Below, piece by piece: positions 37,995-52,187 of a stretch of 64,000 nucleotides of DNA. This DNA is from Euwallacea fornicatus (lineage: Eukaryota; Arthropoda; Insecta; Coleoptera; Curculionidae), in assembly GCF_040115645.1 (NCBI RefSeq), contig NC_089557.1:2232001-2296000 (forward strand), read 5' to 3'. Every line of letters starts with the position of its first letter. The stretch's first letter is position 1. The notes beneath the pieces were generated by a model that saw only the letters and a list, made by a program, of their open reading frames with translations, did not search any database and had not been told where the DNA came from. The translations under genes were made by a program, and so were the position numbers.

Positions 37995-40900
37995 TTATTT
38001 TCATATTGTGGCGAAAGCGCTATATTCTGATCGTGTAAAATAATCAACAACTTACAGAACGTCGACGGTGCTAGGTGATAAATTATGACGAAACCAAAGG
38101 GAGGCGTAAGACTGCCAAAATATAACAGCGAAAGGGATATTTTTATTAGGACTAAAATATCCTTAAACTTATTTTGAAAATTCATTGTCTATACTAATGT
38201 GATAAGTGGATCAGTGGGTATGTGATCCAGAATTTATTTTATTTCGCATGTGGAGTATCTGTTGCTCCAACGAAGCATTTGCTTCAGTTAAGCAAAGTAG
38301 ACATTTGAAGCATTAGCAAATATTGTATTAATTCTTACGCATATGAGCTATTCAGTGACTTTATATTGTACCAACCAAATACACATAAAAAGGTTTTTTC
38401 CTTTAGTCAGTTTCTAATTTCCTCATTGACAAAGCGCTTGTGTTGCAATTCTAGCTTCATATGAAGTTTTTGTTACATTTTTGGTCTTACACTGCCCCGT
38501 TAAAAGATATAATACAAGTTTTGGGGTAATTTGTATACAAACACTTCCCTCAACCCCTTAATTTTCAGTTTGTACAGAATCCTTATACTGTTTAGAACAA
38601 TTTTACAATGCTCTGCGATTATTAATTGTTGTGTTTTGCGGCAGACATCTTGATGGTAGAATTCTTATCTTTACACGTCGCAAGGAATAATATTAAAATT
38701 GTCAACTTCACAGCCGTTGAAATACTTCCGTGATTTGAAGATGAGGATTCTCGCAATACAAATACGCCCAAAATAGGGCACATCATATGTGCGTCAGTGT
38801 GTAGCTCTCGTAAGTCTTTCTCTATATTCCATTTAACGGTGGTCAAATGCAAGCTTTAATAGAGTGTATACTTATTTTTTTGATGGGTGTGCGGGTTAAA
38901 TTTCGAATTATTGCTTAATAGTTCAGGTCCGCCGACAATTCCTTCCTTCAAAAAAGAAGAGATCAATTGGCCTCATTAGGGCCCACCAAATTTCTGTTGT
39001 GCTCAAAGTACTGCTTTAAAAGATAGACCAATTTCCACTTGTATCCAATCAAATTTTAAGTTGTTAGCGGTAATCTGTTATTATTTATCCATATCCAGCA
39101 CTACTTTGATGCGTGCAAATTATGAAAAAAAGTATTGAATTGTTATATTTATTGTGTATATTCTTAGACAATAATGATTTCCATGGGTCGAAACAATTAA
39201 CTACAAATGCATTCCACTTAAGCACAATCTTCTCTAATTTGTCAGAAACTGGGACCTCTAGGACGTGTCAGTGTCGTATCCCCGAAAGGCATATCAGTCT
39301 TTAATTTTAAAAGAGCAGTTCCAACTGTGAAGTGTATATCAGCAGCAGGTCCTCCTTTCTGACAAATGTAAAATTCTATTTATTGTAGGAGGAATGAATA
39401 TTATTAATATTATTTATTTTATAAAACTACGGCGAAAAATATATTTGAGGTGAAGCTAATAGAATTACAAACGAGCAAAAATTAAGCCGGGAATAATCGT
39501 TGATTGAATCAAATCGTACTAATTAGGGTAATACTTAGGCTTAGCGCTCCTTGATCTCGGGAATCATTGATAGATGTTGCACGATGCCAAAGATTTCCAT
39601 GCCAATATCGTGTTGAGGAACAGTATCTAACGCGTACTTAATAGCTATCCATTCCCATGTTAGACAGTACAAAATAACATTTTCGCGGGCCTAACCTTCT
39701 TTGATAATAATCGCCGCAAAGTTCTAGTCATTTTTGCCTTTTCAAGCACGAAAATCAATCAATTCTTAGTCTCGAGACTCAAATTTATCAATGATTTCTG
39801 ACCCTCTTTATTGTTTATTACCAAAAAAAGAGCATTCTATGTTGATGATTTGTTATTACTCCTTTAGGTTGTACGTCTTTATGATCCTTTTCGTGGTCAA
39901 CGTTAGCTCTTAGTTACTTAATAATAAACACTCTTTATTAGTTCTTCCTCAAACGAATAATGCAAATAATAGTAATTTTAGTCGCCCCGTTGCATATCAC
40001 TTCTTTTAGTATTCTTAAGATCGTGTTGCCAACTATATCTTTCATTAGTTTAGATGAACTAGTACAAAGTAAAAAAGTACGGGCCGACTCTTTTTAAATA
40101 GTTAAGTCCATTTCTTTTTAATGCATTTCTGTGTAAGGAATACGTTCCTCTAAGAGTTCACGTACACAAGTCCTTCTATCATCTAGTTGGATTAGAAATT
40201 AGTAGTAGGTGCGCTAACTGTAGTAACGGATGCGAATCCAAATTCATTTTTGTTTTAAGCGGTTTCTGCGCACACGTACGTAAATATCTAACGTTGATCT
40301 CCAATCCATTGATTAATTGACGTGGATTTCAAATCTAATTCGTTGTTACCATCAAGTCTTTTATAGAGGTTGTGATATTTATATTATGCGGCGTTTATTT
40401 AATTGTTTTAATTATTCAAAACTGAATTGATAAAAATTTTCTGGGAAGTATGTTAGAAAGGAAAGAAACATGCCATTTTAACTCTAAAGTAATTATTAAT
40501 AATAAGGCGGGTACTTTCGCCAACAGTTTTTTCTCATCTAGCTGGTAAAATATTTTTACGCATACAGGTAACTCTGCCGAACATAAAATCTTGCTAAATT
40601 GGCTCTGAAGATCTCTATTCGTCCCCGAGCTTTTTTACTTTGTGGTAAAAGTGTTTAGCGACCTTTCGAATTTAGTTACGTGTGTGACGAAATGCCAAGG
40701 AATATTTTTTATTATTTGATTTTTGTTGTTAGGGCTTTATTTACTGTGTATTTTATCAGCTAATAAAAATGATTAACTTTCCTGGAAATTTTTTGTGCAA
40801 TAAGAGTAACGTTCGTGCTTTTGTCCTTCTCTGTTTCAGAACCGTTCGTCTATTTAAAATGAAATTTTTGGATACTGATATGCTACAAGAGCATTTTGAC

Positions 40901-42813
40901 GGTACTGAAAGGACCGGACGCAGCAACCATATTCCAAAGCTCTACTCAAGTTTGTGCCGTTTCGATGGATTTTTCTAATGGTAGGCCGTCATGCAGTAAT
41001 TCCCTTATGACGTCATTTTACACCCTAAATATGTCACGTGCCTCATAAGCACAATGCTTATTTGTGAACGGCTAAGCATAGTCTTATTAAAGAGTAAATG
41101 GAACACAAGAACAATTAAAATATTTATTTTGGTAAATAAAATAACATGTATACTTAACTGATATTCTTCCTTGTAGAACGGATTATTGTGTTTGCATTAA
41201 TTTTCTTTTACTAAAGACTAAAACAGGGGAAAGTAAATTAAACAGTTACTTACATGGGTAGAACATTTTTGAAGTCTAACGAGGATTTAAGTTAAATAAT
41301 ATTGTTTTTTTTTGGTATGTTCATCAGACATGTTACTTATATTAAGAGTAGTAATTATAATACAATATGTACAATGAGGAACAAGGGTCGTCCCTGCTAG
41401 AATATAACATAGAGTCGATTTAAATTAAAATATAAAACACAGCCTGATGTGCTGTAAATAAGTTACTAATGCATGTTTGGATTAGTATGTGAGCAATGAT
41501 TTAGTATAAATATTAACAAACTATTTAATTTATTATGATAAAAGAAACTCTCCGATTTCTTTTCACAGGTACCGAGTTTGAACGGTATCTCTGGAAAGAT
41601 GGAAAAATAGTTGTGTAAAAGTAAAGGCGGTACTCGCGTGTACTCCTTATCTATTAATCTCAGATGTGTTAAAGCATAGAATAACCTAAATTAAGAACTA
41701 TTTACAACAAAAGATAGAGATACCTTGTTCAAAACGTCAGGTAAGATTGGTGGGAGAATCACCCTGTATGGCAGCCGAACGGAAAGCTTATTAATTTTGC
41801 ATATATTTTCACACAATATGGAATGTTCTAAGTTTTAATTACAATAAATGGGGATCTGACGCTTTAAACAAAATTTCGGCTGGACATAACTAATGAAAAT
41901 GTTTCCGAAAGGCCTCTGTCCCGATAACTTTGGCGGCGGAATATGTGTGGGAATGTTGAGAAACGTTAAAACGGTTTTATTCAGAGTATGTGGTAATTAA
42001 AGTTATCAAGACTGGATGGTTCTCTTTCTAAAATCTGACACAAGTACAAGCTGTCTGAGATAGTTTCATTTCTTCTATCGACCATTTCATTTCTCCGACA
42101 TCACACATCCGACAATTTCCCAACACAGATTAAGGCCCTGGTTTTCAATCGCATTATTACATATTGTTTAAGTTCCAGGTAAGGTACTTATTCTCTTAAA
42201 ATATTAATTATTTGCTCCTGTCGATCACCAAAATATGTTTATTCTCTATACATAAAATCGCTATGTAATAATTTTCCGCAATCTGACTTATCTACAAAAT
42301 ACCAAGTTTATATTTCTATATTATCTCGCCAAAATATGTTAAAATTTTGTTTTAATCGTTAGGAAGGTACTTATGTCTGCGAACACTAGATTCAGGACGA
42401 AAGGGCTTACTGTAGAGCATGTCGATTCGCAGAGTTATTGAGTAAGGTCTTTGCCTTTATACGTTTTTTTTTTGTATTGAAATTGGAAGTTAGTACGCCA
42501 TTTCGTCCAGAACTCAAATATGATAATAATTCGCGAAAATCTAAGAAAACGCCCCTAGAATTCGAGCAACTCTACGTTAGTCTCGCCCTAGAAAACTTCT
42601 AATCTAGGAAGTTAATTGAATTATTATTTTGATTAAATTAGTTTCCGACAGGAAGTTCTGTGAGAACCTAAAAAGAAATTAGTACTCCTGTTTGAAATGG
42701 TTATTAACGTTAGGTCGGTGATGAGTAAATTTCGAACGCGCTTGTTAAATGAACAAAAGTAAAAAAAGTGATTGTTCATGAACGTCGAAAATGTCATGAC
42801 TTACCTGAACAAT
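37995..42813. other. Gene-poor interval between AGO1 and happyhour
   Basis: About 4.8 kb are AT-rich with only short unsupported open frames. There may be extended AGO1 3' UTR on the left and happyhour 3' UTR on the right; a minus-strand AATAAA sits at 42238-42243. A full palindromic CRE (TGACGTCA) lies at 41008-41015 with no gene nearby. An ACCCTG mobile-element-like end occurs at 41761. Confidence 0.5.
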
Positions 42814-45800
42814 TCAATAGCTAGCTTCATGTCCTGCCAAGATGTACAAGTCGTGACCCTCTTCGTTAGTCAAAGTCCCAGTCCTTAGTAAATTACTTTC
42901 TAACATCACTACCCTGGAAAATGGTAAATGCCAGTAAATGCAGATTTTCTTAGCTTTTACGTGGCGCTCACTTGTCAGAACCTAACAACTTATAAGTCCT
43001 AGAAGTATCGGTAATCTCTTGCGTAATTTCCCCGTTTTTCAGAGACCTCCCTTGCACTCCGTGCTTGTGAAAAGCCAAGACGCTATCGGCAAGACATACT
43101 GGAAGAGAAAATCCGATACAATCAAGTCTTAAGTGCGTAAATGAAGATGCGTCGGAAAATTCTTTAGTGAAAAAGCGTACTAAAGAAAGTTGAGGAGTCA
43201 ACGAAGTTTGATCTCTATTGGAATACGTACGAATAGTATCGATTTTGAAGTCGAACCGCAGTTCCGAAAGTTGCTTCTTGCTGACTTTAAGGCGGCCCTG
43301 GGGCGTGACTAGCTTAACTAAGTTATCGTAACAGACTAGAATGACGTCTTTGTCCAGCTGCGTAACGTTCGCGATGTTGAGATTCTCCCGCCGGGGAATC
43401 ACCGTCGCCGTGCCGTCCATGTCCTGGAGTTCGTCCGAGTGGAACCAGCTCGCCCCTAAAAAACGGCGTTGTGTTCTTAACCTGAGAAGACGTGAGAAAC
43501 ATAGCGTTGCAAAACGAGAAAGGCGCCGAGTACAATTCTATAACATCGGGTGTATCTTTACAGCGGTGCATCGCTGTAACTTTCATCATTCAAGTCAAAG
43601 TTCCAATATCGTTAACGTTGAACGTAAATAGTTATAGAATTCGGGCATAAACTACACGACAATTGAAACGTTACACATGGGATATAAGGGCAACTTTAGG
43701 AGTGAGTTTCCCTAAAACGGCTCAGCTGTCACATGACCCGGCGCATTTTATTTTCGAGAATCGGTTGAGCGTTCTCGAAATTTCTTGTCGTAATGGTGAA
43801 CTTAAATTTTGCTTGTAAAGTTTCAATTATGTAGTTTAATTTAACTCTGTTTCTAGTTAGTGCGGTGTCGGCCTATTAAACTGTCTAGATTTTAGTAGAG
43901 GGAATGTTCCTGATGATGGCTTTAATTTTCAAAAATTAGTAGTTAGAAAACTACTATTTTTTTGTACTCAATCCTCCTTGCCTGGACTAACCACGTGATC
44001 TAAACTAACCTATCGTCAGAAGGCCCTTTTCATGTTTTTTCTATTGTAAAATTTTGCTTAAAACTCTCTCTCCACACTTCCGGTTTTAGAATAATAAGAT
44101 GCAAACTTGATTTATAATTAGTCAGTAAAACTTGCCAAACTGCTTAGATTTCATAGGAATAAAAATAGTTTTTTGTTTAAGTTTGTTTAGAGCAAGACAT
44201 AGAAAAAGTGGCTTCTCTGCAGTTTAGCCCGGAGAATCTTGAATTTAATTACGTACAATCGATCAAACACGAGGTTTCAATGCTAGTGAGACGAACAGGA
44301 AGCGAATATTCACATGGCAGTAAAATCCGATTAGTGGAAACGTTAAAGTAAACCTCATACGAAGCCAATTACTCCGGTTACTGACAGGGTGTTAGATACG
44401 CGCTTCAAACCAGCAACTCTACACACAATACATACAAAAGGGATTTTTCAAATAGCCGCACCATTTTGGAGCGTCGAGGGAACAATATTTGATCGCGTCG
44501 GTTGAATAGCACTCACCTAAAACTTCACCAAAACTCCATATTTCCCTCTAATATATCTCATAACAACCATTCAAAAAAATACTAATAATAATTACGAAAC
44601 TCACCTGAATTTAAATTGATTAAATCTAGTTTAAACCTATTGGGCTGGTACGCTTGCTTGATGGACACACATACCATCGGATACTCCAATTCCGGGGTGA
44701 TAATCATTTCGAATACGTTTAGGGGACAGGGCAAAACTGCCTCTACATGCTGAAATTACAGAATAACAGTATTAAAGACAGATGAGACATTTTTGACGAG
44801 GGTTTTTACAGGCTTAAATAATCACGTGAATAAGGATATCTCAAAAAGTAAATCCTCGAACGCCTTGGTAAAGTGTGAATGTTATTCTCGGTTAATTTTA
44901 ACTGTAAATAGCGTGCAATTAACTCATCGAACGGAGATGGCTAACATCCAACGTTCCCACCACCAAAAACCGCCCAACATGTATTCCTGCACTATTCAAT
45001 TATTTGAATCTATCCATATTTGAGCCTCAGCCCTCACCTTCAGCAGCATGAACTTATTCAAAGGGTCGTACCACTGCATCAAATAGATGCCGGTAGCGGT
45101 GGCCCCGCACAGGTACTTATAGCCGTTATACGAATTCCTTGCAACGCAACACTTTAAGGTCCCCCTCGTGTCTGGAACTCGAGTGGTAAGGGCGAACTTC
45201 CGGGGCACCAACTTCTCTGGTATCCGGTTCATATGCATACTGAACCTGTGCGACTGCTTGTTCTGCAGCGCTATCAGGTCGTGCCTATACAACTGGGGAG
45301 TTTTGCCTAAAAAAAAAAAAAACGCAATTTGAAGACATCCAAACAAACAGTCCTCAACATGACATACTTCCGGAAAGCGTCATAAGCACGTCCTTGATAA
45401 CGTACATCCAAACCGTTCTGCGGTTGTAGAGCTGATCAATACAAGTCTCGTGCAGTTCGTTGAGGTTCAAGTTGTAAATTCCCTCTTCTGCACCGATCAA
45501 TATGTGCTGATCCCGAGTGTCAGGATTGATCCACGAGGCCGTGCAGTGTATTCGCAAGGGACACCCATTGAAAACCTTGGAAAAGCAGGCTCCCATGTGC
45601 ACCTTGGGAGTGGGCGGCAACCCGTTGCTGGGAGGTCGCGGCGGCGTGTGTCTTCTTCGATGTTTCCTGGGCGGAACTGGAGGACACGCCACCAGATCAG
45701 GAGCGTTCGAATCATTGTTGAGGTTTTGTTTAGACTCCCCTAGTGTTTGTGCAAAGGACAGAAATAAATACGGAGATGGTGATCACCCTGTATTCGAAAA

Positions 45801-48800
45801 TAATAGATTTTAACCTTGAGAAGTTCTATGAAACCGCCCAATAGACGACTCTTGGCAATTTCCTAACACATGCCAGGAAGCTTTCATTGACAGGATCGAT
45901 CTGAATACATCCTGAGTGGATACTCACAAGGATTTGTCTGCCCTTACCATTATTAGACGTTCGTTCAGCTCGCGAACTGTCACTCAACGACCTTTGCCTC
46001 TGGCCGTTGATGTTCATCGAATTAACTAAACCAAAAATCTCATCTACTGACGAGTGTCTCCTGGGCGATCCGTTCAGGGCCAAATCGTCCACAGGACTCG
46101 AGGACGAGTGAACGTCGCATTTCGTCTCTGAGTCTTGAACGGGCAGAGTCGCTCTAGAACAAGTTTGAATCGCCCCCTTAGCGCTTGAACGTAAAGATAC
46201 TGAATGGTTCTAATGATGATTGAATTATTGGTCTATTTATGATCTAATTAGAATATTTATGCTGCGTAATGTTTAGGTCAGTTAGGAAAACGATAGAAAC
46301 GAAGATAGTTATGTCTACTTCATTGATAAGATAAGTACAGGCACTCTTTCAGAAGAAAATGCGGGTTCGCACGCTAGGAGAGGAGGGACCAAGTTACCGT
46401 ATCGGCTATTCGAGCGACGGGATTGGCTCGATATCAGGTGGTACCCTCGTCGTATCTAGGTTATTTTTACAAGCTTGGTTGTTGGTAAACACCCTGGCTC
46501 GTTTGTCTTTTACTTGATTAGTCCAAAAGATAGTTTACTTTCACACATACAGCGCGTCCAAGTTAAGGATGGGGATCTCCTGAAAGGCGGTGCAGCCAAA
46601 ACTAAAGCCACTATTTAATAGCAGTACTTCTATAAGCTTCAACATTACATGACAGTCTTGGCATCACCGTATGACGCCTCGTTTGTCAGTAATGATCGCC
46701 AGCCGCTTTTCTCCATCTAATAATTGAATAGCTGGCACTTTGATCGCCCTGTTGACACCACGTAGTCAGACTTTCCTTTATCGTATTCGCACACGCAACG
46801 GAACGTGACACCGAGCGAAAATTGTTTTTTTGATAGAACTGAAAATAAACAACGTTGAAGGCACTAAATGCCAATACATGAGACATAAATATTATAATTA
46901 GATCATAAAAACAACCAAACTCAAACAAGACTCGCTAAAATTATAAATCAAAATACTCTCGAAAGCATCGCACAAGATCACGTCTATACTCACAGTCTGA
47001 ACAGGGTCCTGGACTAAAAATAGGCGCAGTTAATAACTCTTAATACTGGCGCCTCATTGAAACTTTATAAGTTGCAATTTAATAGCTATAACGATTAAGA
47101 ACGATATGAGGCGCATTTAAAACCGGCAGGTAAAAATTACGTTTGAAATGACGCAAATCGTGGCAAAAAACTACAATATCTATTAGTCGGACTAATGAAT
47201 GGACTTACTGTTGCTCGTAGTCGGCACGTCCGTACTTGAAGGTGCCCCTGGAACGATGTAAAAAAACAATATGCGTCACTCAGTTAATGTAGCACCAAAC
47301 AAACTGAAACACCACAACCCCCTAAATGGAACCGAAACTCGAAATGAAAAGCGTTAGAGGGAGTGCGAAAACGAAGAGATCGAGTGCGGTTAGGTTAGTA
47401 AAAGCGAACTAAAGAAGAAAATTACCTCATCATTAATTCTTCGTCTATGTACTGCAAGAGACTCCTAAATAATATAACATTAATTTAAAATAAGTTGTAT
47501 AATAGACGTTTTTTTTTTAGAAAATTAAATGAAAAAATCACAAAGTTAGTACTGGTTAAAGTCTGTTAAATAAAAATTCAAAAACCCTCCAGTTTAAGAC
47601 GTTAGGGAAGAGCGATTGCGGCGTTTACACAAGAGGGATTCCCCGCGTTATTCAGCCGGGCGATTGAACACTTGCAAATTAGAAAAACTCCAACTGAAAT
47701 TAACGCGCTGAAAGTATTGAAATTTTAAATCTTACCGGGTCGTGTGATCAAAGAGATTAAACAATTTATCGAGTTTTATTCTTTGTAAAAGAGAAACTGC
47801 CTACAATTGCAAGTGATCGGCTTGGTGTGTGTAATTTATGTAATTTGCATACGTTTGGTATTCTTTTAAAAATATTTATGACCATTTTAATATTCTTTGT
47901 TTGCTGCTGCCCTCCCCCCTGGAGGAGTGCAACAGCCAGTTCCAAAACCTCTAACGGAACAGAAATGTATGATCGAAATCGCATCGCGAAAAATCTATGC
48001 TGACACGTTGCATTATTCCAAGCAAAAAGAATCAGCGAAATAACTCGCCTCTTGACTTCAAAACTGCCTGGAACAGTCACATGGTTCTGGACGGTTCATG
48101 TGAAAACAATTATGTGGATTTCGGGTTATCCAGGAATCAAGTATTGCGATCATGGATTCTCTGGGCAGACGGGCGGTGGACTGGCTGCATTAATAATGTA
48201 AGAGACTTTTATTGAACGGGTATTTTCAAGCGGGTAAGTCCTCTTGTGTAAAGGCGGCTAATGGATGTTGACACTTATCATCGGTCAACTAGTCTTTGAG
48301 CTTTGGATTTACACCTCATAAATATAAAAAAAACGCAACCAAAATGTAAAACACACTTTCACGCACACGTACACACATACACACACACACACACAATAGA
48401 TCTAACCTCAGCGACATTTTCAATATTTGCGAGCCAGTCAAAGCTTTCCTCTTAGGACTACTACACAAAAAAAAAGATTTAACGAGACAATTTGCAATAA
48501 AACAGTATGTTTAGAATTACAATAACTACCCTCATTTCATTAAACAAAATACCCACTTTTCGCGATTCAAGGAATCGAAAGCTGCCCCAATTCCCCATTT
48601 CTTGTTCTGATGTTCCACGCAATTGTGCACGCTGGTAACATTGTTCATAATGTCAGTCAGATTCCATGGTTGATTTTGCTCTTCACTTACGTCACTAGGT
48701 TCTTCTATAAACGACTCGGAATATAGCTCCTAAAATGTACATTTATGTTTGGCTCAACTTACCTAACCTTTGTAAGGTGTTATTAGCTTCATCTATACTG

Positions 48801-51092
48801 TTTATGTCTACGAACTGGGCGTTTTGGGGCTTTGGTCTGGAGGTCAGTCGGGATGCTATCCGTTGGGGGACGTTTGGCACGGCCTAAAATAACCATTTTG
48901 TATTTTTTTTTTGTTCAGTTTTAAAAGAGCGAAACGAACCCCATCTTCATCAGGTTCAATATCAGCGAACATATGCGAGGGATTATTGACTTTTTGCAAT
49001 AACTCTAAAGCCAGTCTTCTACTCATTTCTCCTTGAAAAAACGCATGCTAAAACAATTTTCTCGTAAGCCTAAATTTTCACACATAATCCACGGAAAACT
49101 ACCTGCAACAACTTCTCAGCAGTCGGTCTCTTTTTGGGATTCTTAGTTAACGCTACCTTAACGAAATTATGAAATGTTGGACTCCTAGAAAAAGTTCATA
49201 AATAATTTACTAATGGAGCATGTTCACACAGTACCATTTTTCCTTGTCTTTCAAAGTGGGGGGTTTGAACCCACTTTTCGACATAAGAAAAAGTGCTCTC
49301 ATGGGATGCAAATCGAACATTGGAGGTTGCAACTCTGCCAATTCAATTGCTGTAATTCCTATAGCCCAAATATCACACAGTTGGTTATAACCACCTTTAC
49401 GCTCAACCGCTGCAACCTACAATTATTATTCTTCAGTAACTAAAATACAATTAAATATTAACCAAACCGTACTTCTGGAGCCATCCAGTAAGGAGTGCCA
49501 ATAAATGATTTTCTTTTATTTATAGTTGCTGTTATTTGAGCCGAAACACCGAAATCGGCTAGTTTGACATCTCCACTCTCAGTGAGAAGTATATTGGCAC
49601 CCTTAATATCCCTATGCATTTTACCCATTCCGTGTAAGTAAGAGAGACCTAGCAAGGTTTCTCTACACATATAGGAAATTTGGTGTTCTGCTAAAGGCCC
49701 AGTAACTGAAATTAGGGAAAATAAATTAGTTTTTGACAGCTAGCTTTTCTATCTGTTCTACTATATAAGACCCATAAAGTTCTTTAAATATTGAAATATG
49801 TATTATCAAAGCATTCATATGACTATAATCAGAATAATAATAACATAATAAGAGGGGGAGGTATGAAGGTGTCCTCTTTTCTGAGAAAATAGATTTGAAA
49901 AAACCAGTAGTTGTAAGATATTTGATCTATCTGCTTTGTTATTTTGCATCAGTGACTCATAGAGGGACTTAAAGTTCACAATTTTTCCTATAAACAATAT
50001 TTATTAATAAATATACATGCGTCCAAAGAATTGATGACTTTATCCTGCCCTAACTGCCATATAAATTTGAATTTTTCAACAGCAGTAAAGTTGGACATAC
50101 AAGTTCAAGTTTAGACAGAAGATTTCTAATAAATAATTTTTTTGCAAGTTTTTGGCAAAAGCTGTTCATTACATTTCTGAAAATGGTTCACCTTTTATCA
50201 ATGTTTTTATTTTTTTCAAATCCTTACATCTTGCCTTATCAAACACCTATTAAACTTTGAGTAATAAAATACAACTTAACAAATGATATAACATAAGTAC
50301 TACCACACCAGATGTGATTGTTATACTTAATGACAAATAAACCCTCTCTGCCAGTGATCCTCACAAATAAATCAAGTTTCTAATCTTTGCTTGTAACTCA
50401 TCATGGCTATTAAAAAGATCTTGATAAAATAATCACTTTTTCATGAGAACAGTACATTTCCAAAATTGTTACTGAAAGGCAAGTTAGCAAACTTTATACA
50501 TATACATTTATTTGTATTCTCAACTTTGAGCCCTGTTATAAAATAATAAAAATCAAATTATCCATAATAGCCCCTAAGATGAGCAAGCCAATAAATTGCT
50601 TTACAATGAAATAGGCACAAGACTTACTATGATAGATATCTTGTAATGAACCTCCACCGCAATACTCCATACAAATCCATAGTTTATCCCTTCGTAAATA
50701 GCTTCCATAGTACGCTATAATATTGGCATGCCGACAATCTTTCATCATAAGTATCTCTTGTTGAATAATGCCAAAGTCATCTCCTGAAATGGGGTTCAAG
50801 TACCATACATGAGAGGCCAGAACAAAGGATATCCATGCATGGTAGTTCAATGCAACAAACTTACCAGCTTCAAGTTTAATAACTTTAATTGCGGCCAGAT
50901 CGTTGGTGGATAGTCTTTTCGCCTGCAATGGTTGACGGAATGCGATAAGTTAATTGAAAATTTAAATGTTAATTACTTGGCATCTACCTTGTAAACGTCC
51001 CCATAAGTCCCACTCCCGATCCTCTGGATCAGCTCGTAATCATCCTGGGGATTTCTCCTGGAAATGTCCGAGCTCAAAACCCCTTGAGCCAT
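42814..51092 (-). CDS. hppy: MAP4K3-type germinal-centre kinase (happyhour)
   Basis: Exons in transcript order: 51092-50988, 50922-50865, 50783-50628, 49705-49473, 49416-49235, 49184-49103, 49047-48940, 48883-48763, 48704-48557, 48460-48407, 47464-47426, 47247-47209, 46153-45948, 45739-45368, 45306-45038, 44749-44605, 43455-43231, 43098-42972, 42913-42814. They give 922 aa (human MAP4K3 894). The kinase domain fills ~15-285 (GSGTYGDVY, AAIKVIK, HRDIKGANILL, DFGVSAQ, GTPYWMAPEV). A variable linker contains PPVPPRKH and SNGLPPTPKVHMGACFSKVF. A C-terminal CNH domain ends GHEASY. Family members act upstream of JNK, in amino-acid signalling to TORC1, and in the Hippo pathway; in flies happyhour also dampens EGFR signalling. 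Joins at 48704 and 48557 were settled by phase and are the least secure. Confidence 0.95.
48371..48395 (+). repeat. (AC)n microsatellite
   Basis: An almost perfect AC dinucleotide run lies just downstream (on the gene strand) of the 54-nt happyhour mini-exon. It reads as a GT run in the pre-mRNA within 12 nt of that exon's weak GTTAGA donor. Confidence 0.85.
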
Positions 51093-52187
51093 TTTATATA
51101 ACGAGAAGTGGTTTACATTTTATTAGGGAAAAGACTAAAATAAAATAAAATTGTGTTTACTTGAATTTGACACTGGCTCTGACAGAGAACGCCTGTGTCA
51201 GTTTCAGCGGACATGGTTTCCGCTTCTTTTTTTTTTTTTGGTTAAGTAGGGGCAGGCGCGCCAATAAAATAAGCTAAGTGTTAAATGTCTCTAATGAAGC
51301 GCTGTGATTGGTGGAAATTGGTTGGGACAAGGAATTTTAATTTTATAATATTTAAATAAATGATGTAAATAATCCTAAAATAGTAAAATTTGAAATAATT
51401 AGCACCAGAATAAATGAGAGATTAATTTAAAAAAAAGAATTGAGACGAAAACGGAACGGAAATCGGTACAATTAGGAGGAGTTAGAACACAACTGATAAA
51501 ATTGAGCATCTGACCAATTGACAGTTAGTTAATCTGCCAGCTTTTGTTTCTGTTTTGAATGAAATTTAAAATTTTTAAATCTAGATAATAAAAATTGCTA
51601 ATTTTCCAAAGTGTTGAACCAGGCATTGCGTGAAATGCCGTGTTTCTTTACAATTGAAATGTATGGGAAACCGATTTTTAATTGATTTTTTTATAAGAAA
51701 CTATCTAAACATTTAGGTATGTAAAGAAAAATTTAAGTTCATTTTACGTTATACTTTTCTATACATTCTAAATTAAATTAATTAATAAATAAAAGAAATT
51801 TGGCATTCAATAGCAAAAGTCAAAATTGTTCCCTTACAGTGTGCGAGACGGAGTGCAGTATACCTGATAAGCAGCGTGCCCGTTCTAGCACCGAAAATCA
51901 TTTTTGACATCTCCTAGGTGTTGCGTTTGTTTAAATGCATTTCAAAGTTCGTTACGACTGTTCGTTACATTTTAAATATTCTTTCTTCAGCATTTTTAGT
52001 TTATTATTTAATATTTAGTGTCTGATTTCACCACTTCACTGACATGTTTCCTTTTCACCACACAAGTGATGCTTCTTGTAGATTTTTATTCTACCCAGAA
52101 AAATAACGACTCGATTAAAGATGCATAGCATTACACCATTTACGTTGTGTTAAGTGCGTGCGTTGACTTACGGATTTTGCACGCAAA
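51093..52187. other. Divergent intergenic region between happyhour and kinesin-10
   Basis: About 1.1 kb separate the two divergent start codons and presumably hold both promoters and leaders. The sequence is AT-rich with a T-run at ~51226-51239. I see no gene. Confidence 0.6.

Noticed and set aside
40769..40978. 69-codon frame after a TGTTTCAG acceptor
   Set aside because: No partner donor upstream, no recognisable product, and composition like neighbouring non-coding DNA.
45826..45947. Open continuation of a happyhour exon past its GTAAGG donor
   Set aside because: Reading on ends at a stop without homology. Splicing 45948 to 45739 gives the conserved proline-rich linker in phase.
46360..46440. 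GGGTTCG segment resembling a tRNA T-arm
   Set aside because: No matching acceptor or anticodon stems around it; no tRNA was supportable anywhere in the window.
48705..48729. Earlier start of the happyhour exon at an acceptor before 48729
   Set aside because: It would leave a 33-nt intron and a phase clash; the acceptor at 48705 gives a 58-nt intron and correct phase.
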